A stretch of 16,949 nucleotides of DNA from Chlamydiia bacterium (GCA_028293095.1 JAQGPK010000118.1:1-16949), one strand, 5' to 3'. Positions 7,598 to 15,243 are shown, counted from the first letter of the stretch. Notes: a model not told the origin generated them from the sequence alone. Program-made: numbers and translations.

Positions 7598-8358
7598 GCA
7601 GACACAATAGTTGAAAGAAGTTCTTTTGTATAGGGATGTTTCGGCTGATAAAAGATATCTGTAACGCTTGCCTGTTCTACAATCTGACCATGACGCATCA
7701 CGACAACATGATCTGCAATTTGTGCAACTAGCCCCAGGTCATGCGTAATAAAAAGGATACTCATAGCTAGTTTTTCTTTGAGGTCTTTTAATAATTCCAT
7801 AATTTGCGCCTGTATTGTGGAATCGAGCGCGGTTGTAGGTTCGTCTGCAATCAATAATTTTGGATTGTTAATTAAACTCATGGCGATTAAAACGCGTTGT
7901 CTCATGCCGCCTGAAAGTTCATGTGGATAGGCGTGGAAGCGAGCTTTAGGATCAGCAATTCCTACAAGCTGCAGCATTTCTAACGCACGCTCTTTGGGAT
8001 GATCTAAAAGAGAAGATTCAGTAAGCTGAAAGCCAATTGTCAGCGTTGGATTGAGGGCATTCATCGGATTTTGCGGAATAAAGCCAATTTCTCTATTTCG
8101 AAGCTTGCGCATTTCCTGCTTGGATTTACCCACAAGATTTTCGCCGCAATAGAATATTGAACCGGCTTTAATTGTAATTTCAGGAGATAAAAAAAGTCCG
8201 AGAATTGCTTGAGCTGTCAAACTTTTTCCAGAGCCTGATTCACCAACAAGAGCTGTTGTCGAAGCCTTGGGGATAGCAAAGGAGATTTCATCGACAAGGA
8301 TTTTTTCTGTGCCAATAGAAAGCTTATCAATATGTAAAAGATCTGTGCTATTTGCCAT
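7594..8358 (-). CDS. oppD: Oligopeptide ABC transporter ATP-binding protein OppD, short form
   Basis: Partner ATPase of OppF. The 254-residue protein has Walker A GESGSGKSL (39-47), Q-loop Gln96 in IPQNPMNALNP, signature LSGGM (148-152), Walker B with Asp172-Glu173, and switch His206. All catalytic elements are present. The protein ends shortly after HPYTKELLSTIVSA, so the usual C-terminal extension of about 60-70 residues with the Cys-rich motif is absent, although OppF keeps it. The stop overlaps the oppF start (ATGA), so this end is genuine and not a frameshift into more OppD sequence. It is separated from the upstream NTT-like gene by 106 bases that hold a hairpin, so oppDF may have its own promoter; a TACAAT at 8388-8393 (minus) is a weak -10 candidate. 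Confidence 0.92.
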   Translation of the reverse strand: MANSTDLLHIDKLSIGTEKILVDEISFAIPKASTTALVGESGSGKSLTAQAILGLFLSPEITIKAGSIFYCGENLVGKSKQEMRKLRNREIGFIPQNPMNALNPTLTIGFQLTESSLLDHPKERALEMLQLVGIADPKARFHAYPHELSGGMRQRVLIAMSLINNPKLLIADEPTTALDSTIQAQIMELLKDLKEKLAMSILFITHDLGLVAQIADHVVVMRHGQIVEQASVTDIFYQPKHPYTKELLSTIVSA

Positions 8359-8423
8359 CGAACTTTTTTTTAAAATTATGAAGCTGTATTGTACACATTT
8401 GCTTAAAGAGATACTAGAGATAA

Positions 8424-8445
8424 AGCCAAATGTGTCTATTTGGCT
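8424..8445 (-). terminator. Hairpin after the NTT-like gene, possible weak terminator
   Basis: AGCCAAAT and ATTTGGCT form a perfect 8-bp stem around a six-base loop, 20 bases after the NTT-like gene stop. Only a short T-rich tail (TTATCT) follows on the minus strand, so termination would be partial. It separates the NTT-like gene from oppDF. Confidence 0.45.
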
Positions 8446-8464
8446 CTTATCCTATTTGTAGGCG

Positions 8465-9754
8465 TTAATTGGGATTCAATTCGCGGTTAATACGAACAAT
8501 ACCAATACTGCAAAGCACTATTCCGAGAATAAAGCCTACTAAAGCGATACTTTCTAAAAGGTGCGATTTATATAGTAGATCAAACCCTGTCGCAACGCTC
8601 TGGAACTGTGTGCCGGAAAATTGGATAATCACTATTATGAGTGTTTTTGGGAGAGATGAAAGTATGGGTGCAAGAAGGAAAACAAAAATATCTACCTTAA
8701 GTTTTGCCGCAAAGCGGTCTTTGAGAGCAACTCCAAAGTAGGCCAACTCTTTAGCCAGAATAAGAAAAACTGGAATAGCGCTAAGAAATATACCATGCCC
8801 GCCGATTGCTAAGACAGATCGGCTTACCTCCGGAGGATTATTCATTATGAAAGGTGTGTTATAGAGGAAAAATACACCTCCTGCGCAGATAATACTAAGA
8901 AGCCCTCCGCTGATTCTAAGAAATATTTTAGGGCCATAAAGGAACAAAAGGATTCCGCAAGTAATTCCAAGAGCCCAGAGGATAAGAGAAAAATCTATAT
9001 TGGGGTACTTATAAGCATTCAGTTCTGCTACTACTTGAGGAATAGTAAATATATGCTTTACAAACAAAGAATAGATGTTTTGTATGGAATGTTTTGCAAA
9101 GGCAATGCCAGTTACCAATAAAGCAATCCCTCTCCAATACCATTTCGTAGTGCTTATTCCATTTTCTTGAGGACCTAGCTCGCAGTGACTTAAAAGAGCA
9201 TAGATTGTAAGAATGAAAAGATTAAGGAGTGCAGCTACAGCAAAATTAACAGCTACCAGACTGTGAGAGAACTCCAGAGTCACTAGAGGCGATCGATTCA
9301 TCAGATAGAATAAAAATATTAAAATGGGGTATTGGAGAGCTGCCATTTTAAATGTATATCGCTGGTTTGCATATCCAAAAATGAGAACTAATGACAATAG
9401 AGGCACTACAACAATGACAAGGTAGAGAACGCCTGTAAAGTAGGATGATTGTATCAGAGAGGGATGTACAAAAAGAGTGAGGGCAAGAGTTGCCAAAATA
9501 CTCGTGCTACTTATAAAAAACACCTTAAAAGTGCGCTCTATATGACCGTCACGTCCTAGAATAAGAAGTCCACTCCCAGTCAATAGACTTATGGGAAGCA
9601 CCGCAGCTTTTAAGAAAAGAATAAAGAAGTCCCCTAGTGTTGTGACTACTACTTTATCTTGAATAGAACTCAAAAGAATATTTTCAAAGCTTACAAATAA
9701 AAGCATGAAAAACATGCTTATGAATAAAATACTACTCTCTTTTAATGTTTTCAT
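8465..9754 (-). CDS. Divergent NTT (ATP/ADP translocase) family membrane transporter
   Basis: A 429-residue polytopic protein with about 10-12 hydrophobic spans. Several segments align by eye with the chlamydial/plastid nucleotide transporter (TLC/NTT) family: DKVVVTT near 33-39 matches KDTLVVTA, FGYANQ (126-131) matches FWGFANQ, NIYSLFVK (226-233) matches NLVEVSWK, KELAY (335-339) matches KEMAY, and KVD (353-355) matches the AxDVV stretch. It is shorter than typical members (around 500 residues). Charged residues regarded as essential for nucleotide exchange appear replaced (Lys to Gln32, the Glu of ELW, the Glu of NLVEV to Ser229). Family members exchange ATP/ADP or import nucleotides or NAD from the host; the substrate here is open. 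AAGGA lies close before the ATG. The gene sits inside the split opp locus, between msrBA/ogt and oppDF. Confidence 0.75.
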   Translation of the reverse strand: MKTLKESSILFISMFFMLLFVSFENILLSSIQDKVVVTTLGDFFILFLKAAVLPISLLTGSGLLILGRDGHIERTFKVFFISSTSILATLALTLFVHPSLIQSSYFTGVLYLVIVVVPLLSLVLIFGYANQRYTFKMAALQYPILIFLFYLMNRSPLVTLEFSHSLVAVNFAVAALLNLFILTIYALLSHCELGPQENGISTTKWYWRGIALLVTGIAFAKHSIQNIYSLFVKHIFTIPQVVAELNAYKYPNIDFSLILWALGITCGILLFLYGPKIFLRISGGLLSIICAGGVFFLYNTPFIMNNPPEVSRSVLAIGGHGIFLSAIPVFLILAKELAYFGVALKDRFAAKLKVDIFVFLLAPILSSLPKTLIIVIIQFSGTQFQSVATGFDLLYKSHLLESIALVGFILGIVLCSIGIVRINRELNPN

Positions 9755-9920
9755 AACTTCCTTTTACATATTGTAAAATTTTAATTAAAACAAATATAAT
9801 TTAAATTGTAATAAAAATCAAGTTACCTCATTAAAAAAGAGCATAGTGAGCGATCCGATGAAAGATTACCATAATGAATATATTTGTAAAATAGGTGCTC
9901 TTTATTATAGACTGTTATTC

Positions 9921-10427
9921 ATGAAACACCTTATTTCCGCACAGATTAAAACTCCACTTGGAGATATGCTCGCCATCGCAGATGAGAGCGCTCTCTATCT
10001 TCTAGAATTTGTCGATTGCCCAAGTCTTACTCGCGCGGTAGAGAGTCTTCGAAAAAGATATCAATCTCCTATCTTTCCCGGCTCTAACTCTGTTATCGAT
10101 CTGATTACACATGAGCTAAAGCTCTACTTTGGTGGCAAGCTGCGTGAATTTACAACTCCTGTCACTTTCTTCGGAACGCCATTTCAAGAGCGTACATGGC
10201 AAGAGCTTCAAAAGATTCCTTTTGGGAAAACCTGGTCCTACTCTGAGCTTGCAGTACGTGTTGGAAAACCAACAGCATACCGAGCAGTGGCTCAAGCAAA
10301 TGGCGCTAACCAACTTCCCATTATCATTCCATGCCATCGAGTGATCAATGCCAATGGTGATCTTGGCGGCTACAACGGTAGCATACGCCGCAAAAAGTGG
10401 CTTTTTGACCACGAATCATCTCTTTAA
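9921..10427 (+). CDS. ogt: Methylated-DNA--protein-cysteine S-methyltransferase
   Basis: Suicide DNA repair protein that moves the methyl/alkyl group of O6-alkylguanine (and O4-methylthymine) onto its own cysteine. The 168-residue product has the N-terminal ferredoxin-like domain (TPLGDMLAIADE...LEF) and the C-terminal DNA-binding domain with FGKTWSYSELA, the Arg finger region RAVAQANGAN (121-130), and the active site IPCHRVI with Cys138. I chose the ATG at 9921 because MKHLISAQIKTPLG matches where the family begins. The frame is open back to a GTG at 9846 and an ATG at 9858, which would add 25 or 21 residues with no family counterpart; a weak AAGAG precedes the GTG. It is the only plus-strand gene among minus-strand neighbours and ends five bases from the convergent msrBA gene. 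Confidence 0.93.
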   Translation: MKHLISAQIKTPLGDMLAIADESALYLLEFVDCPSLTRAVESLRKRYQSPIFPGSNSVIDLITHELKLYFGGKLREFTTPVTFFGTPFQERTWQELQKIPFGKTWSYSELAVRVGKPTAYRAVAQANGANQLPIIIPCHRVINANGDLGGYNGSIRRKKWLFDHESSL

Positions 10428-10432
10428 AAGCT

Positions 10433-11380
10433 TTAAGAAAAGCGTTTCACTCTTGCATGGCAGTAGGGTTGCTTACCTGTCTTTTCGTAATAGTCTTGGT
10501 GATACTCTTCCGCTTTATAAAAGGGCTGCGCTGGAACTACTTGCGTTGTAACTTGTAGGCCTTGTTTTTGCAAAATATCAAGTAGCTTGAGTGCAATCTG
10601 CTGCTGCTCTTTGGTGTAATAAAAAAGAGCTGAGCGGTATTGAGTGCCATAATCTGGCCCTTGATGATCTTTTTGCGTTGGATCATGAATTTCAAAAAAC
10701 ACTTTAGCTAGCGCTTCATAGCTTGTTTTCTTCGGATCGAAAATAATCTCCACAGCTTCTGCATGACCAGTTTTACCAGAACACACCTCTTCATAGGTTG
10801 GATTTACAATAGATCCGCCTGTATATCCAGAGGTGACTTGGATAACTCCAGGAAGCTCTTTCATAAAATGTTCAACGCCCCAAAAACAACCACCTGCAAA
10901 AATAGCGCGCTCATTCCCCTCTTTTGTAAAGGCTGGAAGAAAGGTTAAGGAAATCGAATTGACGCAGTGGCGAATGTTTTTTTGAGTCAACCCTTCACCT
11001 GCGAAAACATGTCCGAGATGAGCGCCACAGCGATGGCACACAATTTCTGTGCGTCTTCCATCTTGATCGAGATGGCGGTCAATACTTCCTTGAATTTCAT
11101 CATCAAAACTTGGCCAGCCGCAACCCGAAGAAAATTTATCATCAGAAAGAAAAAGAGGAGCGTCACATTTTTTACAAACATACACCCCAGGCGATTTTGT
11201 TTCGTTATATTCACCACTACCAGGCCTTTCTGTGCCCTTTTTATTAATCACTGAATCTTCTTCTTGAGAAAGTGTATGATACCGCATTGTAGACTCCTCA
11301 ATTGGCTGAGATGTTAAGGACCATGCTATGAAGGAAAATAGGAGCAGAGTAACACAGGCTATACAACTTATTTTCATCAT
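10433..11380 (-). CDS. msrBA: Exported bifunctional methionine sulfoxide reductase, MsrB-MsrA fusion
   Basis: Reduces both diastereomers of methionine sulfoxide in proteins. The 315-residue protein starts with a hydrophobic signal sequence (about 3-22), so it should act outside the cytoplasm. MsrB domain, about 33-150: Zn-binding CKKC (69-72) and CHRC (115-118), resolving Cys87 in SGCGWPSF, catalytic Cys139 in RHCVNS. MsrA domain, about 157-313: GGCFWG with catalytic Cys165, SGYTGG, YHQDYYEK, and a C-terminal resolving Cys in KQPYCHARVKRF. Both active sites look intact. The MsrB-first order differs from the MsrA-MsrB order of the well-known fusions. Its ATG overlaps the stop of the 50-codon ORF upstream (ATGATG), so it belongs to the oppABC transcript. 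Electrons would need a periplasmic thiol donor, which is not encoded here. Confidence 0.93.
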   Translation of the reverse strand: MMKISCIACVTLLLFSFIAWSLTSQPIEESTMRYHTLSQEEDSVINKKGTERPGSGEYNETKSPGVYVCKKCDAPLFLSDDKFSSGCGWPSFDDEIQGSIDRHLDQDGRRTEIVCHRCGAHLGHVFAGEGLTQKNIRHCVNSISLTFLPAFTKEGNERAIFAGGCFWGVEHFMKELPGVIQVTSGYTGGSIVNPTYEEVCSGKTGHAEAVEIIFDPKKTSYEALAKVFFEIHDPTQKDHQGPDYGTQYRSALFYYTKEQQQIALKLLDILQKQGLQVTTQVVPAQPFYKAEEYHQDYYEKTGKQPYCHARVKRFS

Positions 11381-11529
11381 TCTTGCTTTTGTTCAGAAGG
11401 TTTGTTCAGTTTCTGTAATGAGAGTAGCCTTCGGAAATCTTCTTCGAATTCAAGGATTTGTAGAGGTGTCATCTTCTTACAGCTCTCGAGGTATTCTGTA
11501 CTGAAGTACTGTACTGGTTTTTCTTTCAT
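11377..11529 (-). CDS. Small 50-residue protein between oppC and msrBA
   Basis: A short ORF beginning MKEKPVQYFSTEYLESCKKM and ending KPSEQKQE. It begins 28 bases after the oppC stop, and its TGA overlaps the msrBA ATG, the spacing expected of a translated, coupled gene. The start is preceded by a weak TTAGGT. The sequence is charged and helical (EYLESCKKMTPLQILEFEEDFRRL), with no signal or membrane segment. I recall the pattern YFSxEYLExCKxMxPxQIxxFxEDFR at the N-terminus of small bacterial proteins of uncertain role, some with an antitoxin-like DNA-binding tail; that tail is missing here. This resemblance is memory-based and unverified. It could be a degenerate remnant kept for translational coupling. 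Confidence 0.6.
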   Translation of the reverse strand: MKEKPVQYFSTEYLESCKKMTPLQILEFEEDFRRLLSLQKLNKPSEQKQE

Positions 11530-11557
11530 AAATTACCTAAGGCTCTGATCATCTTTA

Positions 11558-12379
11558 TCATTTGACATGTACTAAGTTTCTTTGCTTTGGATCTAAGAGA
11601 TCTCGTAATCCATCGCCAATTAAATTAAAAGCAAAAATAGTCATTGTAACCATGCAAGCCGGTGCAAAAAGGCGCCAAGGATAGTAACGCATTGCCGAGA
11701 GTCCATCACTTGTCATCGAACCAAGACTTGCCATTGGTGGTTGAATACCAATACCAAGAAAGCTTAAAAAGGCTTCTGCAAAGATGGCCTGTGGAATGGT
11801 GAGCATCAGCATCGCGATGAGTGTTCCACCAATATTTGGCAAAATATGGCGAAAAATGATTGCAGAAGGCGAGAGGCCTAAAGCATAGGCGGCTTTGACA
11901 AAATCGTAGTGTTTGATCCGTTGCACCTGAATGCGGGTGAGGCGTGCCATTTGAATCCAGCCGATAAGGCACATGGCCGTCAGGATTGAAAGTAGGCCAG
12001 GGCCGATAACCGCTGCAATCAAAATGACCGCTAAAAGGTAGGGGAGACTGTAGATAAAATCTGCAATCCTCATCATGACTTGATCGCACATGCCGCCAGC
12101 ATAGCCCGAAATCGTTCCCCAACTCACGCCAATCAATACATCAAGTATTGCCGCTAAGCTACCGATAATAAGAGAGATTCGTAATCCAGTCGCAACGCGT
12201 GTTGCCATATCTCTTCCTAAATCATCCGTACCAAAAATGTGGAGGGCAGAGGGAGGCATATTTTTTTCTGCTAAGTGAATTTCGTCGTAGCGATAAGGGC
12301 TAACGAGAGGAACAAGCAGCGCAAAAGTAATGATGATACCAAGAAAAATGATGCCCGTAAGGCAGCTTTTATTTCGCAT
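11558..12379 (-). CDS. oppC: Oligopeptide ABC transporter permease OppC
   Basis: Inner-membrane permease that pairs with OppB to form the peptide channel. The 273-residue protein has an N-terminal membrane anchor (about 8-28), the family motif HIFGTDDLGRD just before the transporter domain, then about five further spans. The EAA-type cytoplasmic coupling loop reads KAAYALGLSPSAIIFRHILPN, which contacts the ATPases. The C-terminal signature GDGLRDLLDPKQRN is typical of OppC/DppC. It overlaps the oppB end by 11 bases, so the two are translationally coupled. The gene is complete and ordinary in length for the family. Confidence 0.94.
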   Translation of the reverse strand: MRNKSCLTGIIFLGIIITFALLVPLVSPYRYDEIHLAEKNMPPSALHIFGTDDLGRDMATRVATGLRISLIIGSLAAILDVLIGVSWGTISGYAGGMCDQVMMRIADFIYSLPYLLAVILIAAVIGPGLLSILTAMCLIGWIQMARLTRIQVQRIKHYDFVKAAYALGLSPSAIIFRHILPNIGGTLIAMLMLTIPQAIFAEAFLSFLGIGIQPPMASLGSMTSDGLSAMRYYPWRLFAPACMVTMTIFAFNLIGDGLRDLLDPKQRNLVHVK

Positions 12380-13301
12380 AGAGTGTCACCCTTGGATCAA
12401 GTAAACTATTAATAAGATCAATGACTGTGTGAACGCCAAGTAGTATAATACTATAAAAGAGCGTAAGGCCACCAATGACAGGATAATCGCGATTCATCAC
12501 ACCAGTCACAAACCACTGCCCAAGACCTGGAACTGCAAAGATACGCTCGACGATAAAACTTCCAACCAAAATATTGGTAATAACAGGCCCTAGATAACTC
12601 AAAATAGGAAGTGAGGCATTTTTCAACACGTGAAAGGTAAAAATTTGACGCAGTCCTAACCCTTTCGCATGCGCTGTATGGATATACTCTTGGTTTAAAA
12701 CTTCTAAAATGCTTGCTCGAAGGAGTCTGGAAATCATGCAGCAAGGACCAATGGCAAGCGCAATAGCTGGCAGTATGGTATGCATAAAGGAGTGAAAGCG
12801 AGCGATAGGAAAGATTGGAAAATAGATCGCGAAAAAAAATTGGAGTGATGAAGCGAGCACAAAACTTGGAATCGAAATACCTAAAACAGCTATGACAGTT
12901 GTAAGCTTATCTTGAAGATGACGGTGTCGCATGGCTGCAATAAAGGCAAGGATTGCACCACAAGGAAGTGCGATCAAAAGAGCCTCGATTCCTAAAAGAG
13001 CAGAAACTGGGAAGCCTTGCGCAATGATTCCATTGACAGTCTGTGATGGATATTTCAAGGATGGTCCAAACTGAAGCGTAAAAATCGACTGTAGATAGCG
13101 TAGATACTGAACATGCAGAGGATCATCTAAGCCATAAAAACGACGCAAATTCTGAATGCACTCTTCGGGAATACCTTTATCATCTTGAAAAGGATCTCCA
13201 GGCACTGCTTTCATTAGAATAAAAGTGGCTGTCGCGATTACAAAAATAGTAATGAGGGAGAGGAGGAGTCGTCGAAGAAGAAATGGTGCGAGTGTTTTCA
13301 T
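12369..13301 (-). CDS. oppB: Oligopeptide ABC transporter permease OppB
   Basis: Inner-membrane permease partner of OppC. The 310-residue protein shows the typical start RRLLLSLITIFVIATATFILMKAVPGDPF, the LxYGLDDPLHVQYLRYL region, and the coupling loop YIHTAHAKGLGLRQIFTFHVLKNA. The C-terminus FVTGVMNRDYPVIGG...DLINSLLDPRVTLY is characteristic of OppB/DppB. I chose the ATG at 13301; a TTG two codons earlier (13307) is open but gives no better start. No good Shine-Dalgarno is seen. A 179-base gap holding a repeat-like element separates it from oppA, unlike the tight oppB-oppC overlap. Confidence 0.94.
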   Translation of the reverse strand: MKTLAPFLLRRLLLSLITIFVIATATFILMKAVPGDPFQDDKGIPEECIQNLRRFYGLDDPLHVQYLRYLQSIFTLQFGPSLKYPSQTVNGIIAQGFPVSALLGIEALLIALPCGAILAFIAAMRHRHLQDKLTTVIAVLGISIPSFVLASSLQFFFAIYFPIFPIARFHSFMHTILPAIALAIGPCCMISRLLRASILEVLNQEYIHTAHAKGLGLRQIFTFHVLKNASLPILSYLGPVITNILVGSFIVERIFAVPGLGQWFVTGVMNRDYPVIGGLTLFYSIILLGVHTVIDLINSLLDPRVTLYAK

Positions 13302-13381
13302 AGTCAATACAGCATGCTAAAAGGTTTTTTGGTAATAGTTTTCACCAAAGAAACGAATGATAATGGTACATAAGTATGATA

Positions 13382-13434
13382 GCGTTAAATATTTTTTAAC
13401 GCAAAGGAAGTACAAGAGACACAAAGGCGCAAAG
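13382..13434. repeat. GCGTTAAA hairpin with adjoining degenerate 'CTTTGCG' repeat
   Basis: GCGTTAAA, five bases, then TTTAACGC form a perfect 8-bp stem (13382-13402). Next to it, on the minus strand, are decayed copies of a roughly 9-base unit: CTTTGCGCC, TTTGTGTCT, (interrupted), CTTTGCGTT. From memory, tandem CTTTGCGCC/CTTTGCGTC units running into GCGTTAAA occur as intergenic repeats in many bacteria. Here the element lies between oppA and oppB and could form an intercistronic structure that lowers oppB expression relative to oppA. Confidence 0.5.
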
Positions 13435-13480
13435 TATAGGAAATGTACTTTTATAACGGACCCATCTTGAGGATTAAAAG

Positions 13481-15127
13481 TTAATTAGAGCTATTCTTTT
13501 GTCCTATACTTGCCTCTTTCAAATCCACCATTCCTGTCGGCGATATCGAAATATTTTTTAAATCTTTGCTCTGCACAAAGTTGTAGGTGTAATGAAAGAT
13601 TGGGAATATAGGGAGCTCTGTCATGAGTATAGTCTCTGCCTGAGTTAAAAGTTGGAGCCTCTCATCTGAACTTGTACATTTTTCCGACTGTTCAAGCAGC
13701 GCTTGATAGCTCTTATTTTCCCACTGGGTGTTATTCGTGCCATTAGTTTTCTCTTGGAAAACTGCTAAGAAATTAATAGGATCATTAAAATCGGCAATCC
13801 AAGAGCCGAGTGCAAGCTGATAATTTTTCTTATTCACCTTCTCGTAAAAAGTTTTGCTTTCATTTGGTTCAAGTACGACTTGAAGATCAAAGGCGTCCTT
13901 CCAGTTCTGTTGCAAAGCTTGAGCAATTTTCTGATTTCTCTCATTTGCGACGTAAATTAAACTGATTGTCGGAACTGATTCCTTTGTTAGCCAGAGCTCT
14001 GCAAGGCCATCAGTAAAGAGTGTCTCTGCATTTTTGACACTTTTTACTGGTAAAAAATCATTTTTGAGTAGGTGCAGACAAGGTGGAACAAAACTTCGAG
14101 CTGGCAAATAGCCGCCTTGCATAATGTGATCACAAATACCTTTACGATCGATCGCATAGCAAAAGGCTTGTCTGATTTTTTGATTTGTAAAAAGTGGTCT
14201 TTCAACATTTACACGAATGATTTGGGTACCTGCAGCTGGAGCATTCTGTAGATTGTTATGCTCTTTCAATGTGCGTATTGCATCCGGTGGAATCGAAGAA
14301 AGAGGCGAGCCGGCAAAATCGAGCTCGCTATTTTCAAACATGTTTAACGCTGTAGTTTCATCAAGAGTTGCAAAAGACACTTTATTGAAATATACTTTCT
14401 TAGCGTCCCAGTAGTGAGGGTTTTTCTTCACAATGACCTCTGACTCTGGTATCCAGGAGTCCAGTACAAAGGGTCCGTTTGTTACCTTACCGTCAACTAT
14501 ACTTTTTGAATCTTGACACATTTTCTGAGGAACTGGAAAAAATGGATGAAATGCGAGAAGCTCTTTAAAATAGGCTGTCGGCTGTTCAAGAGTCACTTCT
14601 AAATGAGTGGGATCAATTACTTTTATCCCAACTGTATCTTTTGAAGTCTTTCCCTCGTAAGCTGCTTTTGCATTTTTAATTACAAAAAGTTGATAGGCAT
14701 TAGGCGCTCGAAATTCAGGATCAAGCGTTGTTTTCCAGCTATATTCAAAATCAGCTGCTGTCACAGGATCACCATTTGACCAAGTACAGTCTCTCAGAGT
14801 AATTAAATATGTTCTTTGATCTGAGGAGATAGCGATATCTTGTGCGATGGCAGGAACAATGACTCCCTCTTGATTGACCGCGGTTAATCCTTCAAAAAGA
14901 GTTCGTACAATATTAATAGAGGTGAGATTGCGCGCTTTACGAGGATCTATGGTAGCCACTGCATCATTGATCGAAAAGCGAGCCTCTTGTGTTGTTTCAA
15001 GAGGGTGCTTTGGTTTTAGTAGCTCTTCGGATGCTATTTTTTGAGTCTCTTTTGGGTCTGTTGAGTTACAGCCAGAAAATGTTGTAAGAAGGCCACACAA
15101 AAGCGTTACTGTCTGATAATGGCGCAT
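13481..15127 (-). CDS. oppA: Oligopeptide-binding lipoprotein OppA
   Basis: Extracytoplasmic receptor that delivers peptides to OppBCDF. From the ATG at 15127 it is 548 residues, with a lipoprotein signal ending TTFSGC, acylated Cys at 20 (Phe at the lipobox -3 position is slightly unusual). The remainder is a family-5 solute-binding protein: DPRKARNLTSINIVRTLFEGL, WSNGDPVTAADFEYSWKTTLDPE, FHPFFPVP, IRQAFCYAIDRKGICDHIMQGG, and LGSWIADFNDPINFL, all OppA-like. The frame extends 12 codons upstream to an ATG at 15163. I prefer 15127 because it gives a normal signal peptide, has GGGG nearby as a possible Shine-Dalgarno, and lies downstream of the best promoter match. It is the first gene of the oppABC-orf-msrBA series. 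Confidence 0.93.
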   Translation of the reverse strand: MRHYQTVTLLCGLLTTFSGCNSTDPKETQKIASEELLKPKHPLETTQEARFSINDAVATIDPRKARNLTSINIVRTLFEGLTAVNQEGVIVPAIAQDIAISSDQRTYLITLRDCTWSNGDPVTAADFEYSWKTTLDPEFRAPNAYQLFVIKNAKAAYEGKTSKDTVGIKVIDPTHLEVTLEQPTAYFKELLAFHPFFPVPQKMCQDSKSIVDGKVTNGPFVLDSWIPESEVIVKKNPHYWDAKKVYFNKVSFATLDETTALNMFENSELDFAGSPLSSIPPDAIRTLKEHNNLQNAPAAGTQIIRVNVERPLFTNQKIRQAFCYAIDRKGICDHIMQGGYLPARSFVPPCLHLLKNDFLPVKSVKNAETLFTDGLAELWLTKESVPTISLIYVANERNQKIAQALQQNWKDAFDLQVVLEPNESKTFYEKVNKKNYQLALGSWIADFNDPINFLAVFQEKTNGTNNTQWENKSYQALLEQSEKCTSSDERLQLLTQAETILMTELPIFPIFHYTYNFVQSKDLKNISISPTGMVDLKEASIGQKNSSN

Positions 15128-15151
15128 ATAGACCCCGAAGTTTTTCAATTG

Positions 15152-15180
15152 AGTAAATGCCATATAGAGGTTTTCGTCAA
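15152..15180 (-). promoter_or_regulatory. Candidate promoter for the oppABC operon
   Basis: Minus strand TTGACG (15175-15180), 17 bases, TTTACT (15152-15157). Transcription would start near 15145, upstream of the preferred oppA ATG at 15127 and downstream of the alternative ATG at 15163. This is a consensus match by eye. Confidence 0.35.
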
Positions 15181-15243
15181 GAGGTTATTGAGGTAAACAG
15201 ACCTTTTTATAAAAACCATTTAATTTAGATTTATAGTTCGAAA

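Noticed and set aside
8388..8393. TACAAT as -10 box of oppDF
   Set aside because: No acceptable -35 at 16-19 bases; mentioned under oppD but not listed as a promoter.
9846..9920. N-terminal extension of the alkyltransferase from a GTG at 9846 or ATG at 9858
   Set aside because: The extra 25 or 21 residues have no counterpart in the Ogt family, whose proteins begin where the ATG at 9921 does. It is kept as an alternative because a weak AAGAG precedes the GTG.
10116..10412. 98-codon open frame on the minus strand under ogt
   Set aside because: It overlaps a well-supported gene with intact catalytic motifs; no Shine-Dalgarno or recognisable domain.
11706..12122. 138-codon open frame antiparallel in phase to oppC (same strand, other frame)
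   Set aside because: It lies wholly inside a clear oppC, and its Cys/His/Trp-rich translation is typical of an out-of-frame reading.
15128..15163. Longer OppA start at 15163
   Set aside because: It would put 12 extra residues before an otherwise normal lipoprotein signal, and the best promoter match would start transcription downstream of it.
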